Shown here: positions 47,207-57,001 of the stretch, piece by piece
Layout of the letters: every line of letters starts with the position of its first letter
Position numbering within the stretch: the first letter of the stretch is position 1
DNA from: Variovorax paradoxus
Lineage (GTDB): Bacteria > Pseudomonadota > Gammaproteobacteria > Burkholderiales > Burkholderiaceae_C
Assembly: GCF_018614915.1 (NCBI RefSeq)
Contig: NZ_JAGGNU010000023.1
Location: 55,934 to 119,933 of the forward strand
Direction of reading: 5' to 3'
Length of the DNA stretch: 64,000 nucleotides
Program-made: the position numbers and the translations under genes
The notes under the pieces: model-generated
Seen by the model: the letters and a program-made list of their open reading frames with translations, nothing else
What the model was told of the DNA's origin: nothing
Databases searched by the model: none

Positions 47207-48307
47207 TTAGCCGGTAATCGTCTTTTTGGTGATTGCTGAGGAAAGGGCTGCCACCACGGCGTCGCCCATTTCCCGCGTGCCCACCTTGGTCGTGCCCGCA
47301 GACCAGATGTCTGCCGTACGCAAACCCCGGGCAAGCACGTGCTGAACTGCCGACTCGATACGGTCGGCAGCCTCGGGCTGGTTCAGGGAAAAGCGGAGCA
47401 TCATGGCAGCGGACAGGATTGTAGCCAAAGGATTGGCAACCCCTTTGCCGGCAATGTCGGGCGCGCTGCCGTGGCTGGGCTCGTAGAGGCCCTGGTTGCT
47501 GGCATTGAGCGAGGCCGAGGGCAGCATGCCGATCGAGCCCGTCAGCATGGCAGCCTCGTCGGACAGGATGTCGCCGAACATGTTGCCGGTGACCACCACG
47601 TCGAACTTCTTGGGCGCCTTGACCAGTTGCATCGCGGCGTTGTCCACGTACATATGGTCGAGTTCGACGTCCGGGTATTCCTTGCCGACCTCGGTCACGA
47701 TGTCCTTCCAGAACTGGAAGGTTTCGAGCACGTTGGCCTTGTCGACGCTGGTCACGCGCTTGCTGCGCTTCTGCGCCGCCTGGAAGGCGACATGGGCGAT
47801 GCGCTCCACCTCGGGGCGCGAATAGCGCATGGTGTCGAAGGCTTCCTCGGCGCCGGGGAAGTGGCCGTCGACGGCCGTGCGGCGGCCGCGCGGAGCGCCG
47901 AAATAGATGTCGCCCGTCAACTCGCGGATGATCAGGATGTCGAGGCCCGAAATCAGCTCGGGCTTCAGGCTCGAGGCGCCGACCAGCTGCTCGTAGCAGA
48001 TCGCGGGACGGAAGTTGGCGAACAGGCCGAGGTTCTTGCGCAGGCCGAGGATGGCCTGCTCGGGCCGCAGCGAACGCTCCAGCTTGTCGTACTTCCAGTC
48101 GCCCACCGCGCCGAAGAGCACGGCGTCGGCCTCCTTGGCGAGCTTGAGAGTGGCTTCGGGCAGCGGGTGGCCGTGAGCCTCGTAGGCCGCGCCGCCGACC
48201 AGGGCCGATTCCATCTCGAAAGAGAGATCGAGCGTGTCGAGCACACGGATGGCTTCTGCGACGATTTCGGTGCCGATGCCATCACCGGGGAGAACTGCGA
48301 TTTTCAT
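47207..48307 (-). CDS. leuB: 3-isopropylmalate dehydrogenase
   Basis: NAD-dependent oxidative decarboxylase of 366 residues in leucine synthesis. The N-terminal [10 protein letters not shown], the GAPRGRR loop, the VDKANVLE segment and the C-terminal [14 protein letters not shown] motif are all typical. It follows leuD by 38 bases on the same strand. Confidence 0.97.
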   Translation of the reverse strand: MKIAVLPGDGIGTEIVAEAIRVLDTLDLSFEMESALVGGAAYEAHGHPLPEATLKLAKEADAVLFGAVGDWKYDKLERSLRPEQAILGLRKNLGLFANFRPAICYEQLVGASSLKPELISGLDILIIRELTGDIYFGAPRGRRTAVDGHFPGAEEAFDTMRYSRPEVERIAHVAFQAAQKRSKRVTSVDKANVLETFQFWKDIVTEVGKEYPDVELDHMYVDNAAMQLVKAPKKFDVVVTGNMFGDILSDEAAMLTGSIGMLPSASLNASNQGLYEPSHGSAPDIAGKGVANPLATILSAAMMLRFSLNQPEAADRIESAVQHVLARGLRTADIWSAGTTKVGTREMGDAVVAALSSAITKKTITG

Positions 48308-48345
48308 GAGCTAGTGATCGAAAGGTAAAAGGGAGTCGGCGCCGA

Positions 48346-48996
48346 TCAGGCGATCAACTGGTGTGACAGCCACGGCTTCTGCGCCAGGCGTTCGGCCTCG
48401 AAGGCCTTGATCTTGTCCTTGTGGCGAAGCGTCAGGCCGATGTCGTCCAGGCCGTTGACGAGGCAGTACTTGCGGAAGGCCTGCACCTCGAAGGGCAACT
48501 CAGTGCCATCGGGCTTGACGATCACCTGTCGCTCGAGGTCGACGGTGAGGCTGTAGCCCGGAAAGGCAAAGGTCTCGTCGAAGAGCTGCGCGACCTGGGA
48601 CTCGCTCAAGACAATCGGCAGCAGGCCGTTCTTGAAGCTGTTGTTGAAGAAGATGTCGGCATAGCTCGGCGCGATGATGGCGCGAAAGCCGTATTGGTCG
48701 AGTGCCCACGGCGCATGCTCGCGCGAGGAGCCGCAGCCGAAGTTCTGGCGTGCCAGCAGGATCGAGGCACCGGCGTAGCGCGGCTGGTTCAGCACGAAAT
48801 CGGGGTTCGGCTTGCGCGACGCCGGATCCTGGCCAGGCTCGCCCGGATCGAGATAGCGCCAGGCATCGAACAGATTGGGGCCGAAGCCGGTCTTCCTGAT
48901 CGACTTCAGGAACTGCTTGGGAATGATCGCGTCGGTGTCGACGTTCTCGCGGTCCATCGGCGCCACGAGGCCCTTGTGCACGGTGAATTTCTGCAT
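48346..48996 (-). CDS. leuD: 3-isopropylmalate dehydratase small subunit
   Basis: Swivel-domain subunit of 216 residues of isopropylmalate isomerase. [17 protein letters not shown], the [14 protein letters not shown] loop and the [13 protein letters not shown] segment identify it. It lies 13 bases after leuC. In related bacteria a small entericidin-type gene often sits between leuC and leuD; here the spacer is too short, and an entericidin-type gene lies instead beyond the LysR gene. Confidence 0.97.
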   Translation of the reverse strand: MQKFTVHKGLVAPMDRENVDTDAIIPKQFLKSIRKTGFGPNLFDAWRYLDPGEPGQDPASRKPNPDFVLNQPRYAGASILLARQNFGCGSSREHAPWALDQYGFRAIIAPSYADIFFNNSFKNGLLPIVLSESQVAQLFDETFAFPGYSLTVDLERQVIVKPDGTELPFEVQAFRKYCLVNGLDDIGLTLRHKDKIKAFEAERLAQKPWLSHQLIA

Positions 48997-49009
48997 GGTG
49001 TGTGGCTCC

Positions 49010-50431
49010 TCAGGCGAATTGACGGACGTCGACGAAATGGCCGTGCACCGCGGCGGCCGCAGCCATGGCCGGACTCACCAGGTGGGTCCGGCCGCCGGCA
49101 CCTTGCCGGCCTTCGAAGTTGCGGTTGCTGGTGGAGGCGCAGCGCTCGCCCGGCTCGAGCCGGTCGGCGTTCATCGCCAGGCACATCGAGCAGCCCGGCT
49201 CGCGCCATTCGAAGCCCGCGGCCTTGAATATTTGGTCCAGCCCTTCGCGCTCGGCCTGTTCCTTCACCACGCCGGAGCCCGGAACGACCATCGCGAGCTT
49301 GACGTTCTTGGCGACCTTCTGACCCAGCTTCTTGACCATGGCCGCGGCCTCGCGCATGTCCTCGATGCGGCTGTTGGTGCAGGAGCCGATGAACACCTTG
49401 TCGATGAGGATGTCGTTCATCGGCTTGTTCGGCTCCAGGCCCATGTAGGCCAGCGCGCGCTCGATGGCGCCGCGCTTGTTGGCGTCCTTTTCCTTGTCGG
49501 GATCGGGCACGCGGCCGTCCACCGGCACCACCATCTCGGGCGAGGTGCCCCAGGTGACTTGCGGCTTGATCTGCGCTGCATCGAGTTCGACCACGGCGTC
49601 GAAATGCGCATCGGCGTCCGAATGCAGCGTCTTCCAGTAGGCGACCGCCTGGTCCCATTCGACGCCGTTGGGCGCAAGCGGCCGGCCCTTGACGTAGGCG
49701 ATGGTCTTCTCGTCCACCGCCACCAGTCCGGCGCGCGCTCCGGCCTCGATCGCCATGTTGCACACCGTCATGCGGCCCTCCATGCTCAGATCGCGGATCG
49801 CCGAGCCGGCGAATTCGATCGTGTAGCCCGTGCCGCCGGCGGTGCCGATGCGGCCGATGATCGCCAGCACGATGTCCTTGGCGGTGCAGCCCAGCGGCAG
49901 CTTGCCCTCGACCTTGACGAGCAGGTTCTTCGCCTTCTTGGCCAGGAGCGTCTGCGTGGCCATCACGTGCTCGACTTCGCTGGTGCCGATGCCGTGCGCG
50001 AGCGCGCCGAAGGCGCCGTGGGTGGAAGTGTGCGAATCGCCGCACACCACCGTCATGCCCGGCAGCGTGGCGCCGGACTCGGGGCCGATCACGTGCACGA
50101 TGCCCTGGCGCTTGCTCAGGAAGGGGAAGAAGGCAGCCGCGCCGAACTCCTTGATGTTGCTGTCCAGCGTGGTGATCTGCTCGCGGCTGACGGGGTCGGC
50201 GATGCCGTCGTAGCCGCGCTCCCAGTTCGTGGTTGGCGTGTTGTGATCGGCCGTGGCCACGACCGAGCTGATGCGCCACAGCTTGCGGCCGGCTTCGCGC
50301 AGCCCCTCGAAGGCCTGCGGACTGGTCACCTCGTGCACCAGGTGGCGATCGATGTAAAGGATCGAGGTGCCGTCTTCCTCGGTGTGGACGACGTGTTCGT
50401 CCCAGAGCTTGTCGTAGAGCGTGCGTGCCAT
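49010..50431 (-). CDS. leuC: 3-isopropylmalate dehydratase large subunit
   Basis: Aconitase-family subunit of 473 residues with a [4Fe-4S] cluster. The ligand cysteines are in [11 protein letters not shown] and in [33 protein letters not shown] is the family's central motif. It starts 33 bases after the LysR gene and opens the leuC-leuD-leuB series. Confidence 0.97.
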   Translation of the reverse strand: MARTLYDKLWDEHVVHTEEDGTSILYIDRHLVHEVTSPQAFEGLREAGRKLWRISSVVATADHNTPTTNWERGYDGIADPVSREQITTLDSNIKEFGAAAFFPFLSKRQGIVHVIGPESGATLPGMTVVCGDSHTSTHGAFGALAHGIGTSEVEHVMATQTLLAKKAKNLLVKVEGKLPLGCTAKDIVLAIIGRIGTAGGTGYTIEFAGSAIRDLSMEGRMTVCNMAIEAGARAGLVAVDEKTIAYVKGRPLAPNGVEWDQAVAYWKTLHSDADAHFDAVVELDAAQIKPQVTWGTSPEMVVPVDGRVPDPDKEKDANKRGAIERALAYMGLEPNKPMNDILIDKVFIGSCTNSRIEDMREAAAMVKKLGQKVAKNVKLAMVVPGSGVVKEQAEREGLDQIFKAAGFEWREPGCSMCLAMNADRLEPGERCASTSNRNFEGRQGAGGRTHLVSPAMAAAAAVHGHFVDVRQFA

Positions 50432-50464
50432 GGTGATGGTCTCTTTCGTGGGAGGTGAATTGTC

Positions 50465-51409
50465 TTATGCAGCCAGTTGGCCGGATGCCGCGGCCGGTGC
50501 CTGCAGGTGCTGGACGAGCATGCGCGCCGCGACCGGCAGCGTCGAAAAATCGCGCGCGACGAGGCGGATCTCGCGCGACGCCCAGGCGTCGTTGAGCACG
50601 ACGCTCGTCAGGCCGCGGCCAATGCCGCCTTGCATCAGCTCGAAGGCGCGCAGCGGCATCACGCCGATGCCGAGGCCGTTTTCGATCATCCGGCACATGG
50701 CGTCGAGGCCGGTGACGTGGATGCGCAGCTTGATCGCGCGATTGGCGGCCAGTGCGGCCTGGTGCATCGCGACGTAGATCGAGCTGTTGGTGTGCAGGCC
50801 GACATGGTCGAAGGCCAGCGAGTCCGCGAAATCCATCGCGCGCTGCGCCGCCAACGGGTGACCGGCGGGCACGATCAGCACCAGCGAATCGTGGCGGTAC
50901 AGCAGGCTTTGCAGCTCGTTCGCGCCTTCGGGCACATGGCAGATGCCGAGGTCCGCCGCACCCTCGTGCACCGCGCGCACCACTTCGCTGCTGAGATGTT
51001 CTTCGAGGTCGATCTTGATCGCGTCGTGCTCGCGCGTGAAGGCGCCGAGGTCCTCGGGAAGGAACTGCACGATGGCCGAGATGTTCGCATGCACCCGTAC
51101 ATGGCCGCGCACGCCGTCGGCGTATTCGCTCAGCTCGCCCTGCATCTTCTCCAGGCTGTAGAGCACCGAGCGTGCATGGTGCAGAAGGCTTTCGCCGGCG
51201 GGCGTCAGGTCGACGCCCCGCGCATGGCGATAGAGGAGGGGAGTGCCGAGCGTGGCTTCCAGATCGGACAGCCGCTTGCTGATTGCGGAAGCCGCGATGA
51301 ATTCGCGCTCCGCCGCCCGCCCGATGCTGCCTAGTTCGCAGACAGCCACGAACAGCTGCAAGGACGTGAGGTCGATGCGGCGGGCGAAATTGCGTTCGGA
51401 CGAGGTCAT
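50465..51409 (-). CDS. LysR family transcriptional regulator
   Basis: A 314-residue LysR protein. The N-terminal winged helix-turn-helix covers about residues 13-72 (LQLFVAVCELGSIGRAAE, then SAISKRLSDLEATLG), followed by a linker helix and a two-lobed effector domain. It is encoded directly upstream of leuC in the same direction with a 33-base gap, rather than divergently as usual for LysR regulators. Control of the leu genes is possible but not shown by sequence. The effector is unknown. Confidence 0.88.
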   Translation of the reverse strand: MTSSERNFARRIDLTSLQLFVAVCELGSIGRAAEREFIAASAISKRLSDLEATLGTPLLYRHARGVDLTPAGESLLHHARSVLYSLEKMQGELSEYADGVRGHVRVHANISAIVQFLPEDLGAFTREHDAIKIDLEEHLSSEVVRAVHEGAADLGICHVPEGANELQSLLYRHDSLVLIVPAGHPLAAQRAMDFADSLAFDHVGLHTNSSIYVAMHQAALAANRAIKLRIHVTGLDAMCRMIENGLGIGVMPLRAFELMQGGIGRGLTSVVLNDAWASREIRLVARDFSTLPVAARMLVQHLQAPAAASGQLAA

Positions 51410-51530
51410 TGCGGGGCTTCGGCATCTCGGTTGGAGATGGAAGCCCCTATTTTCCCTCTGTTTTTAAGTACTGGTCATCGCGATGCGCGATGGCATCATT
51501 GCCGTAGTGCGATGGTGGATGGGCCCGGCG

Positions 51531-51671
51531 TCACTGACGCTTCTTGCTCGAATCTTCCATCTTCTCGCCCGCCTTCTGCACGTCCTGGCCTGCGCCTCTC
51601 CAGGTGTTGCAACCGTGCAGCGGCACGGCCAGTGTGAAAGCGATGGCAACCAGTGCAGCAAGTTTCTTCAT
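51531..51671 (-). CDS. Entericidin-family small lipoprotein
   Basis: A 46-residue lipoprotein. MKKLAALVAIAFTLAVPLHG forms a signal peptide with the lipidated Cys at 21, and the mature part begins CNTWRGAGQDV, very close to entericidin A/B (GCNTxRGxGxDIxxxG). An AGGAG ribosome binding site lies seven bases before the ATG. The residue before the Gly of the lipobox is His, which is unusual. Entericidins are small membrane lipoproteins described as an antidote/toxin pair in E. coli and induced by stress; only one is present here. Confidence 0.85.
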   Translation of the reverse strand: MKKLAALVAIAFTLAVPLHGCNTWRGAGQDVQKAGEKMEDSSKKRQ

Positions 51672-51744
51672 AGCGGAACTCCTTCGGTTTAGGTGCCTAG
51701 CAGCGTATTCCGCCCTTGCCGGCTCTGCGTGTCAGCCAAGACGC

Positions 51745-51769
51745 AAAAAAGCTGCCCGAGGGCAGCTTT
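51745..51769 (-). terminator. Intrinsic terminator of the sdh-gltA operon
   Basis: On the minus strand AAAGCTGCC and GGCAGCTTT form a perfect nine-pair stem with a four-base loop, and the T run of the right arm continues to six T. It starts 24 bases beyond the gltA stop and upstream of the entericidin gene. Confidence 0.88.
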
Positions 51770-51793
51770 CCGGCGTGCGCGCGAAGGCGAGGC

Positions 51794-53104
51794 TCAGCGT
51801 TGAGCGAGGGGCTGTACGTCGCGCTTGGGCGAACCTTCGAAGAGCTGGCGCGGACGACCGATCTTGTATTCGGGGTCGCCGATCATCTCGTTGAGCTGGG
51901 CGATCCAGCCGACGGTGCGGGCGAGCGCGAAGATCGCGGTGAACAGCGGCACCGGGATGCCGATCGCGCGCTGCACGATGCCCGAATAGAAGTCGACGTT
52001 GGGGTAGAGCTTGCGCGAGACGAAGTATTCGTCTTCGAGCGCGATCTTCTCGAGCGCCATCGCCAGTTTGAACAGCGGGTCGCTTTCCAGGCCTAGCTCG
52101 CTCAGGACTTCCTTGCAGGTTTCCTGCATCAGCTTGGCGCGCGGGTCGTAGTTCTTGTAGACGCGGTGCCCGAAGCCCATCAACTTCACGTTCGAGCTCT
52201 TGTCCTTGACCTGCTTGATGAACTCGCCGATCTTGTCGACGCCGCCGGCCTTCTGGATGTCGTGGAGCATGTTGAGCGCCGCCTCGTTGGCGCCGCCGTG
52301 GGCCGGGCCCCAGAGGCAGGCCACGCCGGCCGCGATGGCCGCGAAGGGGTTGGTGCCCGACGAGCCGCACAGGCGCACGGTCGAGGTCGAGGCGTTCTGC
52401 TCATGGTCGGCGTGCAGGATGAAAATGCGGTCGAGCGCGCGCTCGAGCACCGGGCTCACCTTGTATTCCTCGCAGGGTGTGGCAAACATCATGTGCAGGA
52501 AGTTGCCTGCATAGCTGAGGTCGTTCTTCGGGTACATGTACGGCTGGCCGATCGTGTACTTGTAGGCCATTGCCACCAGCGTCGGCATCTTTGCGATCAG
52601 GCGGATCGCGGCGATCTCGCGGTGCTTCGGGTTGGTGATGTCCGTGCTGTCGTGATAGAAGGCCGACAGCGCGCCGACCAGGCCGGTCATGATGGCCATC
52701 GGATGCGCATCGCGGCGGAAGCCGCGCAGGAAGAACTGCATCTGCTCGTTGACCATCGTGTGGTTGGTCACGAGTTTGGTGAAATCGGTCTTCTGCGTCG
52801 TGTTCGGCAGCTCGCCGTACAGCAGCAGATGGCAGGTCTCCATGAAGTCGCAATTGGTCGCGAGCTGCTCGATCGGATAGCCGCGGTACAGCAGCTCGCC
52901 CTTGTCGCCGTCGATGTAGGTGATGGCCGACTCGCACGACGCTGTCGACATGAAGCCCGGGTCGTAGGTGAACATCCCTGTCTGTGCGTAGAGCTTGCGG
53001 ATGTCGATCACGTCGGGGCCCATGGTGCCTTTGTAGATCGGCAACTCGACGTTCTGCCCGCCGTTACTGAACGACAGGGTGGCCTTGGTCTCGGATGCTT
53101 TCAT
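51794..53104 (-). CDS. gltA: Citrate synthase (type II)
   Basis: Citrate synthase of 436 residues, the hexameric type of Gram-negative bacteria. The active-site residues are in [14 protein letters not shown] and in [14 protein letters not shown], with the catalytic Asp in the later ALEDEYF segment. The N-terminal beta-domain (about residues 1-60) is typical of the NADH-sensitive proteobacterial enzyme. It is last in the sdhCDAB-sdhE-gltA run, 23 bases after sdhE. Confidence 0.97.
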   Translation of the reverse strand: MKASETKATLSFSNGGQNVELPIYKGTMGPDVIDIRKLYAQTGMFTYDPGFMSTASCESAITYIDGDKGELLYRGYPIEQLATNCDFMETCHLLLYGELPNTTQKTDFTKLVTNHTMVNEQMQFFLRGFRRDAHPMAIMTGLVGALSAFYHDSTDITNPKHREIAAIRLIAKMPTLVAMAYKYTIGQPYMYPKNDLSYAGNFLHMMFATPCEEYKVSPVLERALDRIFILHADHEQNASTSTVRLCGSSGTNPFAAIAAGVACLWGPAHGGANEAALNMLHDIQKAGGVDKIGEFIKQVKDKSSNVKLMGFGHRVYKNYDPRAKLMQETCKEVLSELGLESDPLFKLAMALEKIALEDEYFVSRKLYPNVDFYSGIVQRAIGIPVPLFTAIFALARTVGWIAQLNEMIGDPEYKIGRPRQLFEGSPKRDVQPLAQR

Positions 53105-53127
53105 TGCGAGTGTCTTTCAAAGAGTGT

Positions 53128-53430
53128 TCAGGAAGGTAGGGATTGCGCGCCGTCGGTGCGCATCAGCTGCAACAGTTCGACCACCTCGGCCCCGGCCCAT
53201 TCGGGCTCGGGTTCTTTTTTTCGAAGCAGAAGGTCGAGCAGATCGTTGTCCGACAGGTCCATCAATGTCTCCAGTGCCTGCGCCTGCCCGCAGGTCAGAC
53301 CTTCTTCATGGCGCTCGAAGAAACGGGCAATGAAGAGGTCGTTTTCGAGCAAGCCGCGCCGGCAACGCCACTTGAGCTTGCTCAGCGCGCGTTCGCTGAT
53401 CGGCTGGTCGGGGTCGGCGGCGGGTTGCAT
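53128..53430 (-). CDS. sdhE: Succinate dehydrogenase assembly factor SdhE
   Basis: A 100-residue member of the SdhE/YgfY/CptB family, which promotes covalent attachment of FAD to SdhA. The conserved motif KWRCRRGLLENDLFIARFF contains the RGxxE box required for flavinylation. Its position between sdhB and gltA supports the role directly. The usual gene partner ygfX is not adjacent; a YgfX-like gene lies near rpoE at 20950. Confidence 0.94.
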   Translation of the reverse strand: MQPAADPDQPISERALSKLKWRCRRGLLENDLFIARFFERHEEGLTCGQAQALETLMDLSDNDLLDLLLRKKEPEPEWAGAEVVELLQLMRTDGAQSLPS

Positions 53431-53442
53431 GGCTTGGAATGT

Positions 53443-54144
53443 TCAGATGGCGCGGCGCACCATCAGTTCCTTGATCTTGCCGATCGCCTTGGTCGGATTC
53501 AGGTTCTTCGGGCACACGTCGACACAGTTCATGATCGTGTGGCAGCGGAACAGGCGATACGGGTCTTCGAGGTTGTCCAGGCGTTCGGCGGTGGCTTCGT
53601 CGCGGCTGTCGGCGATGAAGCGGTAGGCCTGCAGCAGGCCGGCCGGGCCGACGAATTTGTCCGGGTTCCACCAGAAGCTCGGGCAGCTGGTCGAGCAGCT
53701 TGCGCACAAGATGCATTCGTAAAGGCCGTTGAGCTCGTCGCGTTCCTCGGGCGACTGCAGACGCTCCTTTTCGGGCGGCACGTTGTCGTTCTGCAAATAG
53801 GGCTTGATCGAGTTGTACTGCTTGAAGAACTGCGTCATGTCGACGATCAGGTCGCGGATGACCGGCAGGCCGGGCAGCGGCTTCAGCACGATCGTGCCCT
53901 TGAGCGTGAGCATGTTGGTCAGGCAGGCGAGCCCATTCTTGCCGTTGATGTTCATCGCGTCGGAGCCGCAGACGCCTTCGCGGCAGGAGCGGCGGAACGA
54001 CAGCGTGGGATCCTGCGCCTTGAGCTTCATCAGGGCGTCGAGCAGCATGCGTTCGTGGCCGTCGAGTTCGATCTCGACGGTCTGCATGTAGGGCTTGGCG
54101 TCCTTGTCCGGGTCGTAGCGGTAGATATGGAATGTGCGCTTCAT
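53443..54144 (-). CDS. sdhB: Succinate dehydrogenase iron-sulfur subunit
   Basis: A 233-residue subunit carrying three iron-sulfur clusters. The [2Fe-2S] ligands are in CREGVCGSDAMN plus a further Cys, the [4Fe-4S] ligands in CILCASCSTSCP, and the [3Fe-4S] in the CHTIMNCVDVCP segment. It links SdhA to the membrane anchors. It follows sdhA by 24 bases. Confidence 0.97.
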   Translation of the reverse strand: MKRTFHIYRYDPDKDAKPYMQTVEIELDGHERMLLDALMKLKAQDPTLSFRRSCREGVCGSDAMNINGKNGLACLTNMLTLKGTIVLKPLPGLPVIRDLIVDMTQFFKQYNSIKPYLQNDNVPPEKERLQSPEERDELNGLYECILCASCSTSCPSFWWNPDKFVGPAGLLQAYRFIADSRDEATAERLDNLEDPYRLFRCHTIMNCVDVCPKNLNPTKAIGKIKELMVRRAI

Positions 54145-54168
54145 CGTGAAAAGCCTTGTGATGTGTTC

Positions 54169-55980
54169 TTAGAAGGTGCGGACCTTGGGAGGCACGGAAT
54201 CGACCGTCAGCGGCTTCAGCTTGACGGGCTTGTAGGACAGGCGATTGCCCTCGCTGTACCAGAGCGTGTGCTTCATCCAGTTGGCGTCGTCGCGGCCCAG
54301 CGGAGCGACAGCGTCGTCGGCCGGGCGCTCGTAGTCCTCGACCGTGTGGGCACCGCGGCATTCCTTGCGCGCGGCGGCCGAGACCATCGTGGCCTGCGCC
54401 ACTTCGATCAGGTTGTCGACTTCGAGCGCCTCGATGCGCGCGGTGTTGAAGACGCGCGACTTGTCCTTCAGCGTGACTGCGGCCACGCGCTCGCGCACGG
54501 CGGCGATCTTCTTGACGCCTTCGTCCATCGACGCCTGCTTGCGGAACACGGCGGCGTGTTGCTGCATCACCGAGCGGATCTCGCCGGCCACGTCCTGCGC
54601 GTATTCGCCCGACGTCGACGATTCGAGCTGGTTCAGGCGCTCCAGCGTGCGGTCGGCAGCATCGGCCGGCAGCGGCTTGTGTTCCTTCAGCTTGTCGTTG
54701 AACTCGACGATGTGGTTGCCGGCCGCGCGGCCGAACACCAGCAGGTCGAGCAGCGAGTTGGTGCCCAGCCGGTTGGCGCCGTGAACGCTCACGCAGGAGC
54801 ATTCGCCCACCGCATAGAGGCCGTTGACCACGGCGCTGTTGTCCTCGCCCTTCTGGATCACGACCTGGCCGTTGATGTTGGTCGGGATGCCGCCCATCTG
54901 GTAGTGGATGGTCGGCACCACCGGGATCGGCTCCTTCGTGATGTCGACGTTGGCGAAGTTGACGCCGATCTCGTACACCGAGGGCAGACGCTTGTGGATG
55001 GTCTCGGCACCGAGGTGGTCGAGCTTCAGTAGCACGTAGTCCTTGTTGGGACCGCAGCCGCGCCCTTCCTTGATTTCCTGGTCCATCGAACGCGAGACGA
55101 AGTCGCGCGGCGCCAGGTCCTTGAGCGTGGGCGCGTAGCGCTCCATGAAGCGCTCGCCGTTGCTGTTGAGCAGGATCGCGCCTTCGCCGCGGCAGCCTTC
55201 GGTCAGGAGCACGCCGGCGCCGGCCACGCCGGTCGGATGGAACTGCCAGAACTCCATGTCCTGCAGCGGGATGCCAGAGCGCGCCGCCATGCCGAGGCCG
55301 TCGCCGGTATTGATGAAGGCATTGGTCGAGGCCGCGAAGATGCGGCCCGCGCCGCCGGTGGCCAGCAGCACCGTCTTGGCCTGCAGGATGTGCAGGTCGC
55401 CGGTTTCCATCTCGAGCGCGGTCACGCCGACCACGTCGCCCTCGGCGTCGCGGATCAGGTCGAGCGCCATCCACTCGACGAAGAACTGGGTGCGCGCCTC
55501 CACGTTCTTCTGGTAGAGCGTGTGCAGCATCGCGTGGCCGGTACGGTCGGCCGCGGCACAGGCGCGCTGCACGGGCTTCTCGCCGTAGTTGGCGGTATGG
55601 CCGCCGAAGGGGCGCTGGTAGATGGTGCCATCCGGATTGCGGTCGAAAGGCATGCCGAAATGCTCGAGCTCGTACACCACCTTCGGCGCTTCGCGGCACA
55701 TGAACTCGATCGCATCCTGGTCGCCGAGCCAGTCGGAGCCCTTGATGGTGTCGTAGAAGTGGTAGTGCCAGTTGTCCTCGCTCATGTTGCCGAGCGAGGC
55801 GCCGACGCCGCCTTGCGCCGCGACGGTGTGCGAGCGGGTCGGGAAGACCTTGGACAGCACGGCCACGTTGAGGCCGGCACGCGCCAGCTGCAGCGAGGCG
55901 CGCATGCCCGAGCCGCCGGCGCCGACGATGACGACGTCGAACTTGCGTTTGGTGATTTGTTCTTTGGTATAGGCGGTCAT
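54169..55980 (-). CDS. sdhA: Succinate dehydrogenase flavoprotein subunit
   Basis: FAD-containing catalytic subunit of 603 residues. The Rossmann motif VVIVGAGGSGMRA is at 16-28 and the FAD-attaching His51 is in RSHTVAAQGG. The active-site Arg and His lie in the mid and C-terminal parts (HPTGVAGAG). ATG at 55980 gives the standard N-terminus; the frame to 56193 lies opposite sdhD. It follows sdhD by five bases. Confidence 0.97.
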   Translation of the reverse strand: MTAYTKEQITKRKFDVVIVGAGGSGMRASLQLARAGLNVAVLSKVFPTRSHTVAAQGGVGASLGNMSEDNWHYHFYDTIKGSDWLGDQDAIEFMCREAPKVVYELEHFGMPFDRNPDGTIYQRPFGGHTANYGEKPVQRACAAADRTGHAMLHTLYQKNVEARTQFFVEWMALDLIRDAEGDVVGVTALEMETGDLHILQAKTVLLATGGAGRIFAASTNAFINTGDGLGMAARSGIPLQDMEFWQFHPTGVAGAGVLLTEGCRGEGAILLNSNGERFMERYAPTLKDLAPRDFVSRSMDQEIKEGRGCGPNKDYVLLKLDHLGAETIHKRLPSVYEIGVNFANVDITKEPIPVVPTIHYQMGGIPTNINGQVVIQKGEDNSAVVNGLYAVGECSCVSVHGANRLGTNSLLDLLVFGRAAGNHIVEFNDKLKEHKPLPADAADRTLERLNQLESSTSGEYAQDVAGEIRSVMQQHAAVFRKQASMDEGVKKIAAVRERVAAVTLKDKSRVFNTARIEALEVDNLIEVAQATMVSAAARKECRGAHTVEDYERPADDAVAPLGRDDANWMKHTLWYSEGNRLSYKPVKLKPLTVDSVPPKVRTF

Positions 55981-55985
55981 GAGGG

Positions 55986-56351
55986 TCAAACTCTCCAGAG
56001 CACTTGAATGGCCCAACCCGTGCACGCTACAAGCCAGACGATCGTGAAAACTTGGCAAACGAGGCGGATGCCGACTGGCTGGACATAGTCCATCCAGATG
56101 TCCCGCATGCCAACCCAGACGTGATAGAGCAGCGAAGCGATCACGACGAAGGTGAGGACCTTCATCCACTGCGAAGCGAAGATACCGGCCCATGCGTCGT
56201 AGCCGATCGGGCCGCGCGTGAAGATCACCTGGGCGAGCAGGATGATGGTGAAGAGCGCCATCAGGGCGCCCGTGATGCGTTGGCTGAGCCAGTCGCGCAG
56301 ACCGTAGTGCGCGCCGACGACGATGCGCTTGGAGCCGTAGTTCACAGACAT
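55986..56351 (-). CDS. sdhD: Succinate dehydrogenase membrane anchor subunit SdhD
   Basis: A 121-residue protein with three membrane spans (about 20-41, 56-78 and 88-115). The haem b ligand is probably the His in LLYHVWVGMRDIWMDYV. The N-terminus VGAHYGLRDWLSQRITG is typical of SdhD. It forms the quinone site with SdhC. It follows sdhC by 49 bases. Confidence 0.95.
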   Translation of the reverse strand: MSVNYGSKRIVVGAHYGLRDWLSQRITGALMALFTIILLAQVIFTRGPIGYDAWAGIFASQWMKVLTFVVIASLLYHVWVGMRDIWMDYVQPVGIRLVCQVFTIVWLVACTGWAIQVLWRV

Positions 56352-56400
56352 ATCAGTTTCCTAATCGGTTGGGGTCAGAGCTGAAGATCTGACCCGCAAA

Positions 56401-56844
56401 TCAATAAAACCCGAACAGCTTGGCGCCGAGGACGAGCGTCAGCAGGATGCTGAGAGCCAGCGTGGCGATGGCCGAGCTGTGGCCGAATTCCTTGCTCACC
56501 GCGGCATGGCTCACATCCATCCACAGGTGGCGCAGGCCGGCGATGAAGTGGTGCAGATAGGCCCAGATCAGCGACAGCGCGACCAGCTTGAGGAACCAGC
56601 CCGGAACGAAACCGATGCCGCTGTTGAAGGCGGCCGTGAAGCGGGCGTAGGAGTATTCGGAAGAGACAGAGGTGTCGAACATCCAGATGACGAAGGGAAG
56701 CAGCAGGAACATCAGTGCGCCGCTCACGCGATGAAGAATCGACACGAGGCCGGCCGGCGGAAGCCGGTAGGTGGTCAGGTCGGTGAAGGCGTTGATGTTG
56801 CGGAACTCGCGCCGCGTTCGGGGTGGTGTGGCCAGCTCTGTCAT
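56401..56844 (-). CDS. sdhC: Succinate dehydrogenase cytochrome b556 subunit SdhC
   Basis: A 147-residue protein with three membrane spans. RPPAGLVSILHRVSGALMFL is the conserved SdhC segment (here with TYRLPPAGL), and HHFIAGLRHLWMD carries the haem ligand His. It opens the sdhCDAB-sdhE-gltA series. The 157-base upstream gap to gntR contains a TAGAAT box (56912-56907) without a good -35, which would suit an activator-dependent promoter. Confidence 0.95.
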   Translation of the reverse strand: MTELATPPRTRREFRNINAFTDLTTYRLPPAGLVSILHRVSGALMFLLLPFVIWMFDTSVSSEYSYARFTAAFNSGIGFVPGWFLKLVALSLIWAYLHHFIAGLRHLWMDVSHAAVSKEFGHSSAIATLALSILLTLVLGAKLFGFY

Positions 56845-57001
56845 GGGGACTTTCGGAATTTTTTCGAGGGGCGGCTTGCGGTTTGGCGAAATGCAAACAA
56901 CGCAAAATTCTATTGCAACGCACCATCGCGCCGCCCGCGTTGCGAAGTCACCGCAGTGCTTCGCTCGGATGCTATTGATTCGATAGCGTGGTGTTCAGGG
57001 G

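Noticed and set aside
56950..57001. GCTAT/ATAGC inverted repeat after gntR as a terminator
   Set aside because: The stem has only five pairs and no T run.
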